Shown in pieces: positions 1 through 6,055 of a DNA stretch of 6,439 bases (position 1 is its first letter; each line of letters begins with the position of its first letter). Under the pieces are notes generated by a model. That model saw only the letters and a program-made list of their open reading frames with translations. It had not been told where the DNA came from and made no database searches. A program made the translations under genes and the position numbers. Origin of the DNA: Alphaproteobacteria bacterium (GTDB lineage: Bacteria > Pseudomonadota > Alphaproteobacteria > Micropepsales > Micropepsaceae); the NCBI GenBank assembly GCA_025935155.1, contig JAICVV010000127.1, forward strand, positions 1-6,439. The letters are read 5' to 3'.

Positions 1-78
1 CCAAGGCAACCGATCACGGTAGGGCGGGATGGAAATTCACAAGCAGAAGCTATGGCATGGCTGGCGCGAAACGCTGGC

Positions 79-627
79 TCATCTCCCGCAAGGAGAGAGC
101 AGGACCGTTAGCTGGATCTCTTCGCCGCCGTCGCTGGAATGTGTTGCGGCGTCTTCCAGTTTGGCGAGCAGTTGGTTGAGTTCGGCAAGTTTCTGCCTGT
201 CCGCGCGGAGAAGATAATACCGCACCATTGCGTTGCGGGCGTCTCCCTCGAAGCGCGGCGTGCCGTGCGCGACAGCGGCTGAGAAGGCGCGTGCGCCGGC
301 GTCTGCCACGCGGGCGGCCGCGCGCGCATAGGTCTTCCGGCCGCGCGGGGTTTTCACCGTTTGCGCGGATGAAAGGTATTCCGCCAACAATGCGTACACG
401 GCTTCCGGCCGCCTTGCGCCCCTGCGTTCCGCCACCACGCGCAGCACACCGGCATCCTGAAGCTGTCTGAGATGATGATAAAGCGACGTGACCGGCCGGC
501 CGAGGCGCCCGGCGATCTCGCGCGCCGTCGCCTCCCTGTCGATCTCCAGCCGCTGAACGATAGCGAGCCGGACGGGAGAGGTCAGGCTTTCGAGCTGCTT
601 GCCGGTGAGGAAGTGCTTTTTTGTCAT
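79..627 (-). CDS. ArsR-type winged-helix transcriptional regulator
   Basis: Protein of 182 residues. Residues 11-80 form a winged helix-turn-helix of the ArsR/HTH_20 kind: LTSPVRLAIVQRL (first helix), TAREIAGRLG followed by PVTSLYHHLRQLQDAG (helix-turn-helix and recognition helix), then LRVVAERRGARRPEAVYAL as the wing. The remaining 100 residues are mostly helical (ARAAARVADAGARAF, then RQKLAELNQLLAKLED) and probably serve dimerisation or effector sensing. No cysteine pair or other metal site of classic ArsR sensors is visible; the only cysteine is residue 180. I chose the ATG at 627 because the in-frame extension to 777 would run across the spacer and into the divergent hydrolase gene, and its added residues look non-coding. 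The gene is divergent from the hydrolase, with a dyad operator between them, so autoregulation and control of that neighbour are likely (inference). The effector is unknown. Confidence 0.88.
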   Translation of the reverse strand: MTKKHFLTGKQLESLTSPVRLAIVQRLEIDREATAREIAGRLGRPVTSLYHHLRQLQDAGVLRVVAERRGARRPEAVYALLAEYLSSAQTVKTPRGRKTYARAAARVADAGARAFSAAVAHGTPRFEGDARNAMVRYYLLRADRQKLAELNQLLAKLEDAATHSSDGGEEIQLTVLLSPCGR

Positions 628-630
628 GGC

Positions 631-659
631 TTGCGTTTTCCGATAATTCAAAATATAGC
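631..659 (+). promoter_or_regulatory. Candidate sigma-70 promoter for the serine hydrolase
   Basis: TTGCGT (631-636), a 17-nt spacer and TATAGC (654-659) match the -35 and -10 consensus at 3 and 4 of 6 positions. Transcription would start near 666, leaving a leader of about 24 nt before the GTG at 690. The -10 element lies inside the dyad, so a bound repressor would block it. Predicted by eye only. Confidence 0.4.
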
Positions 660-674
660 CGTATTTGGAATTAT
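643..674. promoter_or_regulatory. Dyad operator between the divergent regulator and hydrolase genes
   Basis: Two 13-nt arms, ATAATTCAAAATA (643-655) and TATTTGGAATTAT (662-674), are reverse complements at 12 of 13 positions and are separated by 6 nt. The only mismatch is the pair 650/667. The AT-rich dyad stands out in GC-rich surroundings and lies in the middle of the 62-bp spacer. Its size and symmetry suit a dimeric winged-helix repressor. That the product of the 79-627 gene binds here is inference from position. Confidence 0.7.
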
Positions 675-680
675 TGAAAG
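652..680 (-). promoter_or_regulatory. Candidate promoter for the regulator gene
   Basis: Read on the minus strand, TATATT (657 to 652) is a 5 of 6 match to the -10 consensus. At 17 nt spacing the -35 would be CTTTCA (680 to 675), which is weak. The start of transcription would fall near 646, about 19 nt before the ATG at 627. The -10 overlaps that of the divergent promoter and the dyad, which fits joint repression. Predicted by eye only. Confidence 0.35.
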
Positions 681-689
681 AGGCGTCTC

Positions 690-2123
690 GTGTCTGTGGC
701 GCGTGGACCGTTACTGGGCTTTCTGGTCTTGCTGATGGCGGCGGGTACTGCCGCGGCGGCGCCAGCCGACAAGCCACCGCCGCCGCTTTCCACGAAAGTC
801 GATCACGATGTCACCGAAGCGATGCGCCATTACCGGGTGCCCGGTGCGGCTGTCATGGTCATCCATGACGGGCACATCATTTACACCCGCGCGTTTGGCG
901 TGCGGGATCTCACGCATCGCCTGCCCGTCCGCGCGGATACGTTCTTCGAAATCGGTTCGATCACCAAACAGTTCACCGCGGCCTGCATTATGCAGCTGCA
1001 GGAAGAGGGAAAGCTCAAGATCGACCGGCCGCTGTCGGACTATCTGCCGGATGCGCCGCACGCCAGAGAAGTCACTTTGCGCCAGCTCCTCACGCACACC
1101 AGCGGCCTGCACGATTATCTGGATGGCCCATGGAAGGAGATTGGCCGTTTGGCCGCGCACCCGATCGCCTATCGCGATCTGATCGCGCGCGTCGCAAAAC
1201 TGCCGCTGGATTTTCCACCGGGCAGCAAATGGTCCTATTCGAACACCGGCTATCTTCTGCTGGGCAAGGTCATCGAGAAAGTCTCCGGCGAATCTTACTG
1301 GAACTATCTGCACAACCACATTCTCCGTCCGCTGCACATGAGCGACACCTACACAACCGCGGACGAAAGCCGCCTGCCGCGGATGGCAACCGGCTATTGG
1401 CACGTCGATGGCAGGCTGGAGCGCGCGCCGGTGATCGATGCGAGCTGGGGCAATTCCGCCGGCTTTCTCGTTTCCACTCTCGGCGATCTCGCGAAATGGG
1501 ATGCGGCGTTGCGCGGCGGCAAAATCGTATCAGCGGCAAGCTATCGCGACATGACGACGCCCTTCATGACCGGCAAGAATGGCAGCGCCAATTATGGCTT
1601 CGGCCTTTTCGTCGATTCCGTGTACGGACAGCCGCGCATCGGCCACACCGGCGGTTCGCAGGGCTTCACCACGGCGGATGAATATTTCCCGCGGCAGAAT
1701 GTTCGCATCATCGCCTTCACAAATCTGGGCGACAGTACGCCGGAAGCCGGCGAAGCGCTGACCAATGTGGTGTTCGCCGATCTCTATCCGGCTATCGCTG
1801 CAAAAGCCTTGAGTCCCGCGCCGAACGAGAGCGCCGCCGTCACACGAACCGTGCGCGAAGCCTTCCGCGAATTGCAGACGGGCAAGGATTACGCACGCTT
1901 CGGTGCGCGCCTAAAAAGCAAGCTGGCCGGCGGTGCCGGTAGCAAATTCGCCACTGCCTTCGGTCCGTATGGCGCGCCGACCGGCGAAATCTTCAAGGGC
2001 ATTCGCAAGGATGCGAAGGACACCTGGTACGATTATGCGATGCAGTTTGGCCCCGGCGCACAGCTGCCGTTTTCCGTGAAGCTCGGCCCGGACGGCACCG
2101 TCAGCAGCTTCTCGATCGGTTAG
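690..2123 (+). CDS. Exported serine hydrolase, class C beta-lactamase family
   Basis: Protein of 477 residues with an N-terminal Sec signal peptide (hydrophobic run GPLLGFLVLLMAAG, likely cut after the AAAA near residue 24), so it should act in the periplasm or envelope. The serine beta-lactamase/penicillin-binding-protein fold is shown by three active-site motifs in order: SITK at residues 90-93 (nucleophile Ser90, Lys93), YSN at 183-185, and HTGG at 319-322, the equivalent of the KTG box. Residues from about 375 to the end form an extra C-terminal segment I do not recognise. Relatives include esterases, D-amino acid peptidases and peptidoglycan-editing enzymes as well as AmpC, so the substrate is open and antibiotic resistance should not be assumed. 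The GTG start is supported by GAAAGAGG (676-683) six nt upstream. The gene is divergent from the regulator and probably under its control. Confidence 0.93.
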   Translation: MSVARGPLLGFLVLLMAAGTAAAAPADKPPPPLSTKVDHDVTEAMRHYRVPGAAVMVIHDGHIIYTRAFGVRDLTHRLPVRADTFFEIGSITKQFTAACIMQLQEEGKLKIDRPLSDYLPDAPHAREVTLRQLLTHTSGLHDYLDGPWKEIGRLAAHPIAYRDLIARVAKLPLDFPPGSKWSYSNTGYLLLGKVIEKVSGESYWNYLHNHILRPLHMSDTYTTADESRLPRMATGYWHVDGRLERAPVIDASWGNSAGFLVSTLGDLAKWDAALRGGKIVSAASYRDMTTPFMTGKNGSANYGFGLFVDSVYGQPRIGHTGGSQGFTTADEYFPRQNVRIIAFTNLGDSTPEAGEALTNVVFADLYPAIAAKALSPAPNESAAVTRTVREAFRELQTGKDYARFGARLKSKLAGGAGSKFATAFGPYGAPTGEIFKGIRKDAKDTWYDYAMQFGPGAQLPFSVKLGPDGTVSSFSIG

Positions 2124-2156
2124 CCGCGCACCGAAGCGGGAAACTAATCCACGGCG

Positions 2157-2423
2157 TTACGGCCGCAGCAATGCCTTGATGGCGCGGCGCTCGTCCATGG
2201 CGCGATAACCTTCCGCCACCTGGTCCAGCGGCAAGTTGAGATCGAACACTTTGCCGGGGTCGATCTTCCGCTCGAAAATCAGGTCGATCAATTTCGGCAG
2301 AAAGCGGCGCACCGGCGCCGGCCCGCCATGCAGATGCACCAGCGGCTCGATGCGCACATTCCGGGTGAAAAACTCCTCAGGTCCCTTGCTCGCGCCTTGC
2401 GAGCCGTTGCGTTTGATTGGCAT
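2157..2423 (-). pseudogene. 3' remnant of a zinc-dependent alcohol dehydrogenase gene
   Basis: The last 65 or so codons read as the C-terminus of a medium-chain zinc-dependent alcohol dehydrogenase: HLHGGPAPVRRFLP, then KIDPGKVFDLNLPLDQVAEG, then YRAMDERRAIKALLRP before the stop. Full-length members have about 340-350 residues; here the zinc sites and the Rossmann nucleotide-binding domain are missing, and the frame is closed by a TGA a little further upstream, near 2460. The 5' boundary is therefore approximate. An ATG at 2423 has a GGAG six nt upstream, so an 88-residue peptide could still be made, but it would have no catalytic or cofactor site. The likely history is a deletion or rearrangement that removed the 5' part of the gene, and the small exported-protein gene now lies beyond the break. 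The stop faces that of the hydrolase across 33 bp. Confidence 0.75.
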
Positions 2424-2573
2424 GGCGGTCTCCGCGCGGATCGGCAAGGCCGCAGCGGCGATTCAGCCGCGTTCCTCGCGAATTTTTCATCTGGAATCCG
2501 CGAAGCCGCCACCTTGAAGGCGGCAAATGCGAACCTTACGTGAGGCCGAGAGACGCGAACGGAGGAGCCGAAC

Positions 2574-2831
2574 GTGAAAACCCGAACCATATCCGGATTG
2601 CTGGCGGCGCCGTTCCTTATTTCCGCGCCCGCGCTGGCGCTTCCCGCGGCGGCCGGCGCCATTGCCGCGCCGATCGCGGCGCACGCGCAGCCGCTGCGCC
2701 GGCACGAGGCCATTCTCGCCATCCGCGCGGAAGGCCTGAAGCTGCAGGCGGCCGACGGCGGCACGCTGACGGATTCCCACCGCGCCTATCTGCAGGCGAA
2801 ACTCGACGCCGTCCGCGCCGGCGAATACTGA
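2574..2831 (+). CDS. Small exported protein of unknown function
   Basis: I do not recognise this 85-residue protein. Residues 1-38 look like a signal peptide: MKTRT, a long Ala/Leu/Pro-rich hydrophobic stretch and an AHA site after residue 38. The mature part would be only about 47 residues: charged and helical (RRHEAILAIRAEGLKLQAA), a short DGGTLTDSH turn, then a helix AYLQAKLDAVRAGEY. No cysteines, so no lipobox and no disulfides. Start choice is firm: GTG at 2574 is preceded by GGAGGAG (2561-2567) with a 6-nt spacer, one of the best ribosome-binding sites in the window. It stands alone between the dehydrogenase remnant and the convergent transporter operon. A secreted or periplasmic role is inferred from the signal only. 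The hydrophobic stretch could instead remain as a membrane anchor. Confidence 0.75.
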   Translation: MKTRTISGLLAAPFLISAPALALPAAAGAIAAPIAAHAQPLRRHEAILAIRAEGLKLQAADGGTLTDSHRAYLQAKLDAVRAGEY

Positions 2832-2861
2832 GCTGCAATTCCCAAAGTAATGACCGCAGCT
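2831..2861 (+). terminator. Weak candidate terminator hairpin after the small exported protein
   Basis: AGCTGC (2831-2836), starting on the last base of the stop codon, pairs with GCAGCT (2856-2861) across a 19-nt loop and is followed by TATTCCTCCC. The stem is only 6 bp, the loop is long and there is no T-run, so this is a poor intrinsic terminator. The rest of the convergent spacer up to 2969 shows nothing better for either strand. Confidence 0.2.
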
Positions 2862-2969
2862 ATTCCTCCCGCGTAACTGCCTCGGGGGGTTTAGCCTTTC
2901 CAGATACTGCCTCCCGAATCCGCTGGCCGCGCATGGGAATCGAGCAATTCCGGCAAACCCTCTACATCC

Positions 2970-4373
2970 CTACTCCGCCGGGGCGAGCGCGAGAGCTTTG
3001 CGGCGGCGGGCAGCGAGCCAGTAGAACAGCAATCCCACGCCGATCATCGCCGCCGCCGCGACCACAATCTTGAGGAAAGCCGCAAGCGGATGTGGATCGG
3101 ACGAACTCGGCACCATCGAGCAGACGATGGCCACGATGCAGGATACCATGCCGAGCCAGCCCAGGACCAGGGTGGTGCGCTGGCCGCCGAATGGCGCCCA
3201 TGCGCCGGCAATTTTCGGCATGTTCGCGCTTTTGATGTGCACCCAGAACATGAAGAGATACGGAATGGTTGCGCCCAATACGCCCATCGCGACAAGGAAA
3301 TCGTAGGCACCCGCGACGCTCGACCCCGCCTGGCTGAGGATCACAATGGCGATCATCAGGGCGGATTGCAGAAGGATGGCCGGCACCGGCGCGCCGGTTT
3401 TCGGATTGCGCCGCGCGAACACCGGCGGGAGGAACGCGTCGATGCCCGCCGCGAAGGGAAGCCGCGCGCCGACACCGAACCACGCCACCAACGCGCCCAG
3501 CATCGACAATGCGAACAAGCCGATCACCACCGGCGCATAACGGCCCAGCCCCACATGAGCGAGGCCGATGCGCAGCGCATCCGGGAATCCGCCCAGCCGC
3601 GTCAGCGCGCTCTGCGGCAGAATAACGAGAAACGACGACGTGCCCAAAATGTAGATGAAAAGCGAGCCCGCGCCCACGATGGCGAAGGCGCGCACGATGG
3701 TGCGCATGCCGCCCTCGATCTCGTTGCGTAGCATGCCCGCCGTCTCAATCCCGCCATAGGCAAAGACAATCGTGCCCCACAGAATCGCGGTGTTGAAGTT
3801 CAGCGGCGCGACGAAGGAGGCGTGATGGAAATCGGTCGCGCTTCGGCCTTGTGCGGCCAGTACCGCGCCCATGCCGACAATGACGAACACCACGATCCAG
3901 CCGCCGATAATGCCGATGTTTGGCGGCCACTTGCCATATTTGAGTCCGGCGACCTGAACCGCCGTAACCAGCAGCGAAATGGCAATGGAAATCGAGATGT
4001 AGAGAAGCGTGTCCTTGGGATCGCCGCCGATCGCGGCAATGGTCAACCCGCCCAGGAAATAAAGGATGCCCGCAAAATAGGGCATGAGCGAAATCCAGTA
4101 GAGCCAGCCGCAGATGAATCCCGCCAGCGGGCCGATGCCGTCGCGCGCCCAGAGGTAGATTCCACCTTCGCCTTCGTAGCGCGATGTCAGTTCCGCCGTC
4201 GCCACCGCCAGCGGCAGGAAGAACACGAACAGCGCGACGATCCACAGGGGCAGCGACGCCGGGCCGACCGCTGCGGCCACGGCGATCCAACGTATGCCGA
4301 GTCCGACCGCCAGCATGTAGAGCGCCGTGTCAAGAAACTTCAGCTTCTGTTGGGATGGCATGCTTTGCGTCAT
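2970..4373 (-). CDS. APC-superfamily amino acid permease
   Basis: Inner-membrane transporter of 467 residues with about twelve hydrophobic segments, the usual size for this family. TM1 carries GLGIRW (residues 24-29), with the glycine-rich break where APC carriers bind substrate. The loop after TM2 holds RYEGEGGIYLWARD (65-78), the EGG-Y signature, followed by GPLAGFICGWLYW. TM6 carries FAYGGIETAGMLRNEIE (204-220), the family's F-GGIE motif. A basic tail (RRRKA, 457-461) is consistent with a cytoplasmic C-terminus. Substrate is probably an amino acid or related amine taken up by proton symport or exchange, but the exact compound cannot be read here. The start codon overlaps the stop of the upstream MFS gene as ATGA, and a G-run (4383-4388) inside that gene may serve as its Shine-Dalgarno, so translation is probably coupled. 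ATG at 4361 is a less favoured alternative start. Confidence 0.9.
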   Translation of the reverse strand: MTQSMPSQQKLKFLDTALYMLAVGLGIRWIAVAAAVGPASLPLWIVALFVFFLPLAVATAELTSRYEGEGGIYLWARDGIGPLAGFICGWLYWISLMPYFAGILYFLGGLTIAAIGGDPKDTLLYISISIAISLLVTAVQVAGLKYGKWPPNIGIIGGWIVVFVIVGMGAVLAAQGRSATDFHHASFVAPLNFNTAILWGTIVFAYGGIETAGMLRNEIEGGMRTIVRAFAIVGAGSLFIYILGTSSFLVILPQSALTRLGGFPDALRIGLAHVGLGRYAPVVIGLFALSMLGALVAWFGVGARLPFAAGIDAFLPPVFARRNPKTGAPVPAILLQSALMIAIVILSQAGSSVAGAYDFLVAMGVLGATIPYLFMFWVHIKSANMPKIAGAWAPFGGQRTTLVLGWLGMVSCIVAIVCSMVPSSSDPHPLAAFLKIVVAAAAMIGVGLLFYWLAARRRKALALAPAE

Positions 4374-5680
4374 GATCTATGGCCCCCCGCTGCCGTGCAC
4401 CTGCACTTGCCCGTTTTCACCGGCGCGGTTTCGCGCACCATCGCCATCGCGATCACACCACAGGCGAGCGCCGCCGCCATGTACCACGCCGGCGTGAGCG
4501 GATTGCCGGTGAGCGCAATCAGCCACGCAATCATCAACTGCGTGGTGCCGCCGAACACGGCGATCGACACCGAATAAATCACGCCGATGCCGCCGGAGCG
4601 CAACGAAGGCGGCAGCGATTCCGTGATCCAGAGGGTCATCGGGCCGCCGCCCAAACCCTGCAGCACCGACAATGCGGCGCTGGCGGCAAACAAAGCCGCC
4701 GCCGTGCGGAAGTGCGCGATGGCGAGATAGGCCGGCAGCGCCAGCAGCATCATCGCCGCGTACGGGATAATCATCACCGGCTTGCGGCCGAAGCGATCGG
4801 ACAACAACCCGCTGGCAAGGTCGGCCATCACCATGAAGCTGCCGATTACCACCGTGGCGCCGAACGCAATCGTCGCGTGCATGTGCAGGGTGTGATTGGC
4901 ATAGGTCGTCATGTAATCGAGCGCGTAGTTGCTGATAGTCGCGCTGGCCAGCAGCACGATGCCGAAAATCGCCACCGGCAAATGCGGTTTGAGCGGCGCG
5001 GATGCCTTGCTTTCCAACGCGGCTTCCATGTCGAGCGTTTCGGCCAAAGTGCGGCGCGCCAGCAAGCCGAACGGCACAATGGAGGCACCCAGCAGAAAGG
5101 CGATGCGCCAGCCATAGGCATCCAGCGCGGCCGGCGATAACAGGCTGGAGAGCAATACGCCGACAACACCCGCTGCAACCACGGAGCCATCCTGCGTCGC
5201 CGCACCGAGTCCATTGTAAAATCCGCGCCGCTCCGGCGGCGCTGCTTCGATGAGATAGACGGTGGTGGGTCCGATCTCGCCCCCCAGCGCAAAGCCCTGC
5301 AGCATGCGAAACAGCACCGCGCAGATCGGCGCCGCGATTCCGATGGCGGCATAACTGGGCGTGAGCGAAATACCGAGCAGCGCCACCCCCATCAGGCTGA
5401 ACGACAGGATCATCGCGGGCTTCCGGCCAACCTTGTCGCCCATGCGGCCGATAACGAGCCCGCCGAGCGGCCGGGTCAGAAACCCTGCGCCGAACGTCGC
5501 CAGCGACAGCAGCAGCTTCGTCGTTTCATCTTTGCCGGGGAAAAATGTGTTGCCGATCTGGATGGCGAAGAAGCTGTAGGTAAGGAAATCGTAGAACGAC
5601 AGCGCGTTGCCGGCCGCCACCGCCGCGATCTGCCGCGCCGGAAGGCCGCGTGCCTGCTGACCGCGGATCATTTCAGTCAT
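4370..5680 (-). CDS. MFS transporter, metabolite:H+ symporter (MHS) type
   Basis: Inner-membrane carrier of 436 residues with twelve predicted helices. MHS-type features: GN-x-L-x-x-YDF in TM1 (residues 24-32), TRPLGG (69-74), motif A GRMGDKVGRKP (78-88) in the loop after TM2, FRMLQGFALGGE (124-135) in TM4, PPERRGFY (148-155) and the repeated motif GLLSDRFGRKP (291-301) between TM8 and TM9. Relatives such as KgtP, ProP and citrate carriers import organic acids or compatible solutes with protons. At residue 28 there is a Ser where many MHS proteins have Glu (GN-x-LE-x-YDF), which may bear on coupling. The start at 5680 has GGATGA (5689-5684) as a likely Shine-Dalgarno that overlaps the stop of the 38-codon frame upstream. 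The 3' end overlaps the permease gene by 4 nt. Substrate unknown; the shared operon suggests related amino or organic acids. Confidence 0.92.
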   Translation of the reverse strand: MTEMIRGQQARGLPARQIAAVAAGNALSFYDFLTYSFFAIQIGNTFFPGKDETTKLLLSLATFGAGFLTRPLGGLVIGRMGDKVGRKPAMILSFSLMGVALLGISLTPSYAAIGIAAPICAVLFRMLQGFALGGEIGPTTVYLIEAAPPERRGFYNGLGAATQDGSVVAAGVVGVLLSSLLSPAALDAYGWRIAFLLGASIVPFGLLARRTLAETLDMEAALESKASAPLKPHLPVAIFGIVLLASATISNYALDYMTTYANHTLHMHATIAFGATVVIGSFMVMADLASGLLSDRFGRKPVMIIPYAAMMLLALPAYLAIAHFRTAAALFAASAALSVLQGLGGGPMTLWITESLPPSLRSGGIGVIYSVSIAVFGGTTQLMIAWLIALTGNPLTPAWYMAAALACGVIAMAMVRETAPVKTGKCRCTAAGGHRS

Positions 5681-5683
5681 TTG

Positions 5684-5800
5684 TCATCCGCGGGCATGGC
5701 GTTCGAGAATTCGTCCCAGCGGTTTGCGAAGCACGATTGCCAGCGCGGCGCCGGTTGCCGCGATGGCGGCGTTCATCGACCAGAACTCTGCCGGCATCAT
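5684..5800 (-). CDS. 38-residue single-helix membrane peptide upstream of the MFS gene
   Basis: A short open frame of 38 codons. It begins with two Met codons, then PAEFWS, a hydrophobic helix MNAAIAATGAALAIVL (residues 9-24), and a basic amphipathic end with RKPLGRILERHARG. The layout is that of a small one-pass inner-membrane peptide with its C-terminus in the cytoplasm by the positive-inside rule. Third codon positions are G or C in 27 of 38 codons, as in real genes here. GGATGAG lies just upstream of the ATG at 5800, and the stop TGA (5684-5686) is 3 nt from the MFS start and forms part of that gene's ribosome-binding site. Such tight spacing argues for co-translation and perhaps a role as a partner or regulator of the transporter. 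I recognise no family, and the start could instead be Met9. Confidence 0.5.
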   Translation of the reverse strand: MMPAEFWSMNAAIAATGAALAIVLRKPLGRILERHARG

Positions 5801-6053
5801 GTGCTCATCCAGCCCGCTGCTTTACCACTTCGCCCGCCGCAGCAGGCGTGAGATTAGGGCGCGATGCAAGGGCGAATTGCGGGTCCGCCTTCAAGTTTGC
5901 CTGACCGCGATGCAGGCCCGGCTCGTATAAGATGCGAGCCGCCCTGCGCGAGGGGAAACGCCAGTCTGTCTTTGCTGCGCTGCAATTACGCAGGGCCACG
6001 GATAAGCAGCAAGGCCAAGGCGCGGAATTCGAAACCTTAGAACTGCCGAGCAG
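5801..6053. other. Intergenic spacer with short inverted repeats, presumed leader of the transporter operon
   Basis: No convincing gene. On the minus strand a 64-codon frame (5805-5999) ends 4 nt before the small membrane-peptide gene, but its composition is poor and it crosses two inverted repeats. Visible structures: CGGCTCG/CGAGCCG (5919-5925 and 5935-5941, 9-nt loop), GCCCTGCG/CGCAGGGC (5941-5948 and 5989-5996, 40 nt apart) and an 8-bp direct repeat GCGATGCA (5861-5868 and 5907-5914). I found no strong -35/-10 pair for the operon, whose promoter presumably lies here. Confidence 0.5.
5919..5941. repeat. Perfect 7-bp inverted repeat in the transporter operon leader
   Basis: CGGCTCG (5919-5925) and CGAGCCG (5935-5941) are exact reverse complements around a 9-nt centre TATAAGATG. 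The site is about 120 nt upstream of the first ATG of the transporter operon. It could be a regulator-binding site or an RNA hairpin; there is no T-run on either side to make it a terminator. Confidence 0.45.
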
Positions 6054-6055
6054 TT
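6041..6055 (-). terminator. Compact hairpin at the stop codon of the repeat-protein gene
   Basis: Read on the minus strand, AACTGC pairs with GCAGTT around a TCG loop, beginning inside the TAA stop (6056-6054). The stem is 6 bp and perfect, but what follows (CTAAGGTTTCG) has no clear T-run, so termination is only a possibility. Confidence 0.25.

Noticed and set aside
29..217. Plus-strand frame of 62 codons at the left edge
   Set aside because: Most of it lies antisense to the 3' end of the regulator, with low-complexity Ser/Ala translation. Bases 1-78 otherwise show nothing I can identify.
628..777. In-frame N-terminal extension of the regulator by 50 residues
   Set aside because: It would cross the AT-rich dyad and the 5' end of the divergent hydrolase gene, and the regulator homology begins only after the ATG at 627.
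711..1403. Minus-strand frame of 230 codons opposite the serine hydrolase
   Set aside because: The plus strand holds all three active-site motifs of the hydrolase; the antisense frame shows no recognisable protein features.
690..2123. Reading the serine hydrolase as an AmpC antibiotic-resistance gene
   Set aside because: The motifs define the broad serine hydrolase family only, the protein has an unrecognised C-terminal extension of about 100 residues, and the neighbouring regulator is not of the AmpR (LysR) type.
2505..2524. GCCGCC/GGCGGC hairpin upstream of the small exported protein
   Set aside because: Only 6 bp with an 8-nt loop and no T-run on either side; short GC hairpins are expected by chance at this base composition.
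2876..2913. Direct repeat ACTGCCTC (2876-2883 and 2906-2913) in the convergent spacer
   Set aside because: Only two 8-bp copies 30 bp apart, with no flanking symmetry; too little for an attachment site or a repeat array.
3822..5140. Long plus-strand frames (3822-4577 and 4379-5140) opposite the two carrier genes
   Set aside because: They are antisense shadows in GC-rich DNA, very rich in Arg, His, Gln and Ala, with no domain; the minus-strand frames carry clear transporter motifs.
5795..5840. tRNA-like stretch on the minus strand (GAAGTGGTAAAGCAGCGG resembles a D-arm region)
   Set aside because: There is no matching acceptor stem, no T-arm GTTCGA box and no proper anticodon stem around it.
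5805..5999. Minus-strand frame of 64 codons just upstream of the small membrane-peptide gene
   Set aside because: It has weak third-position bias, no clear ribosome-binding site or domain, and crosses two inverted repeats; its closeness to the next ATG is not enough.
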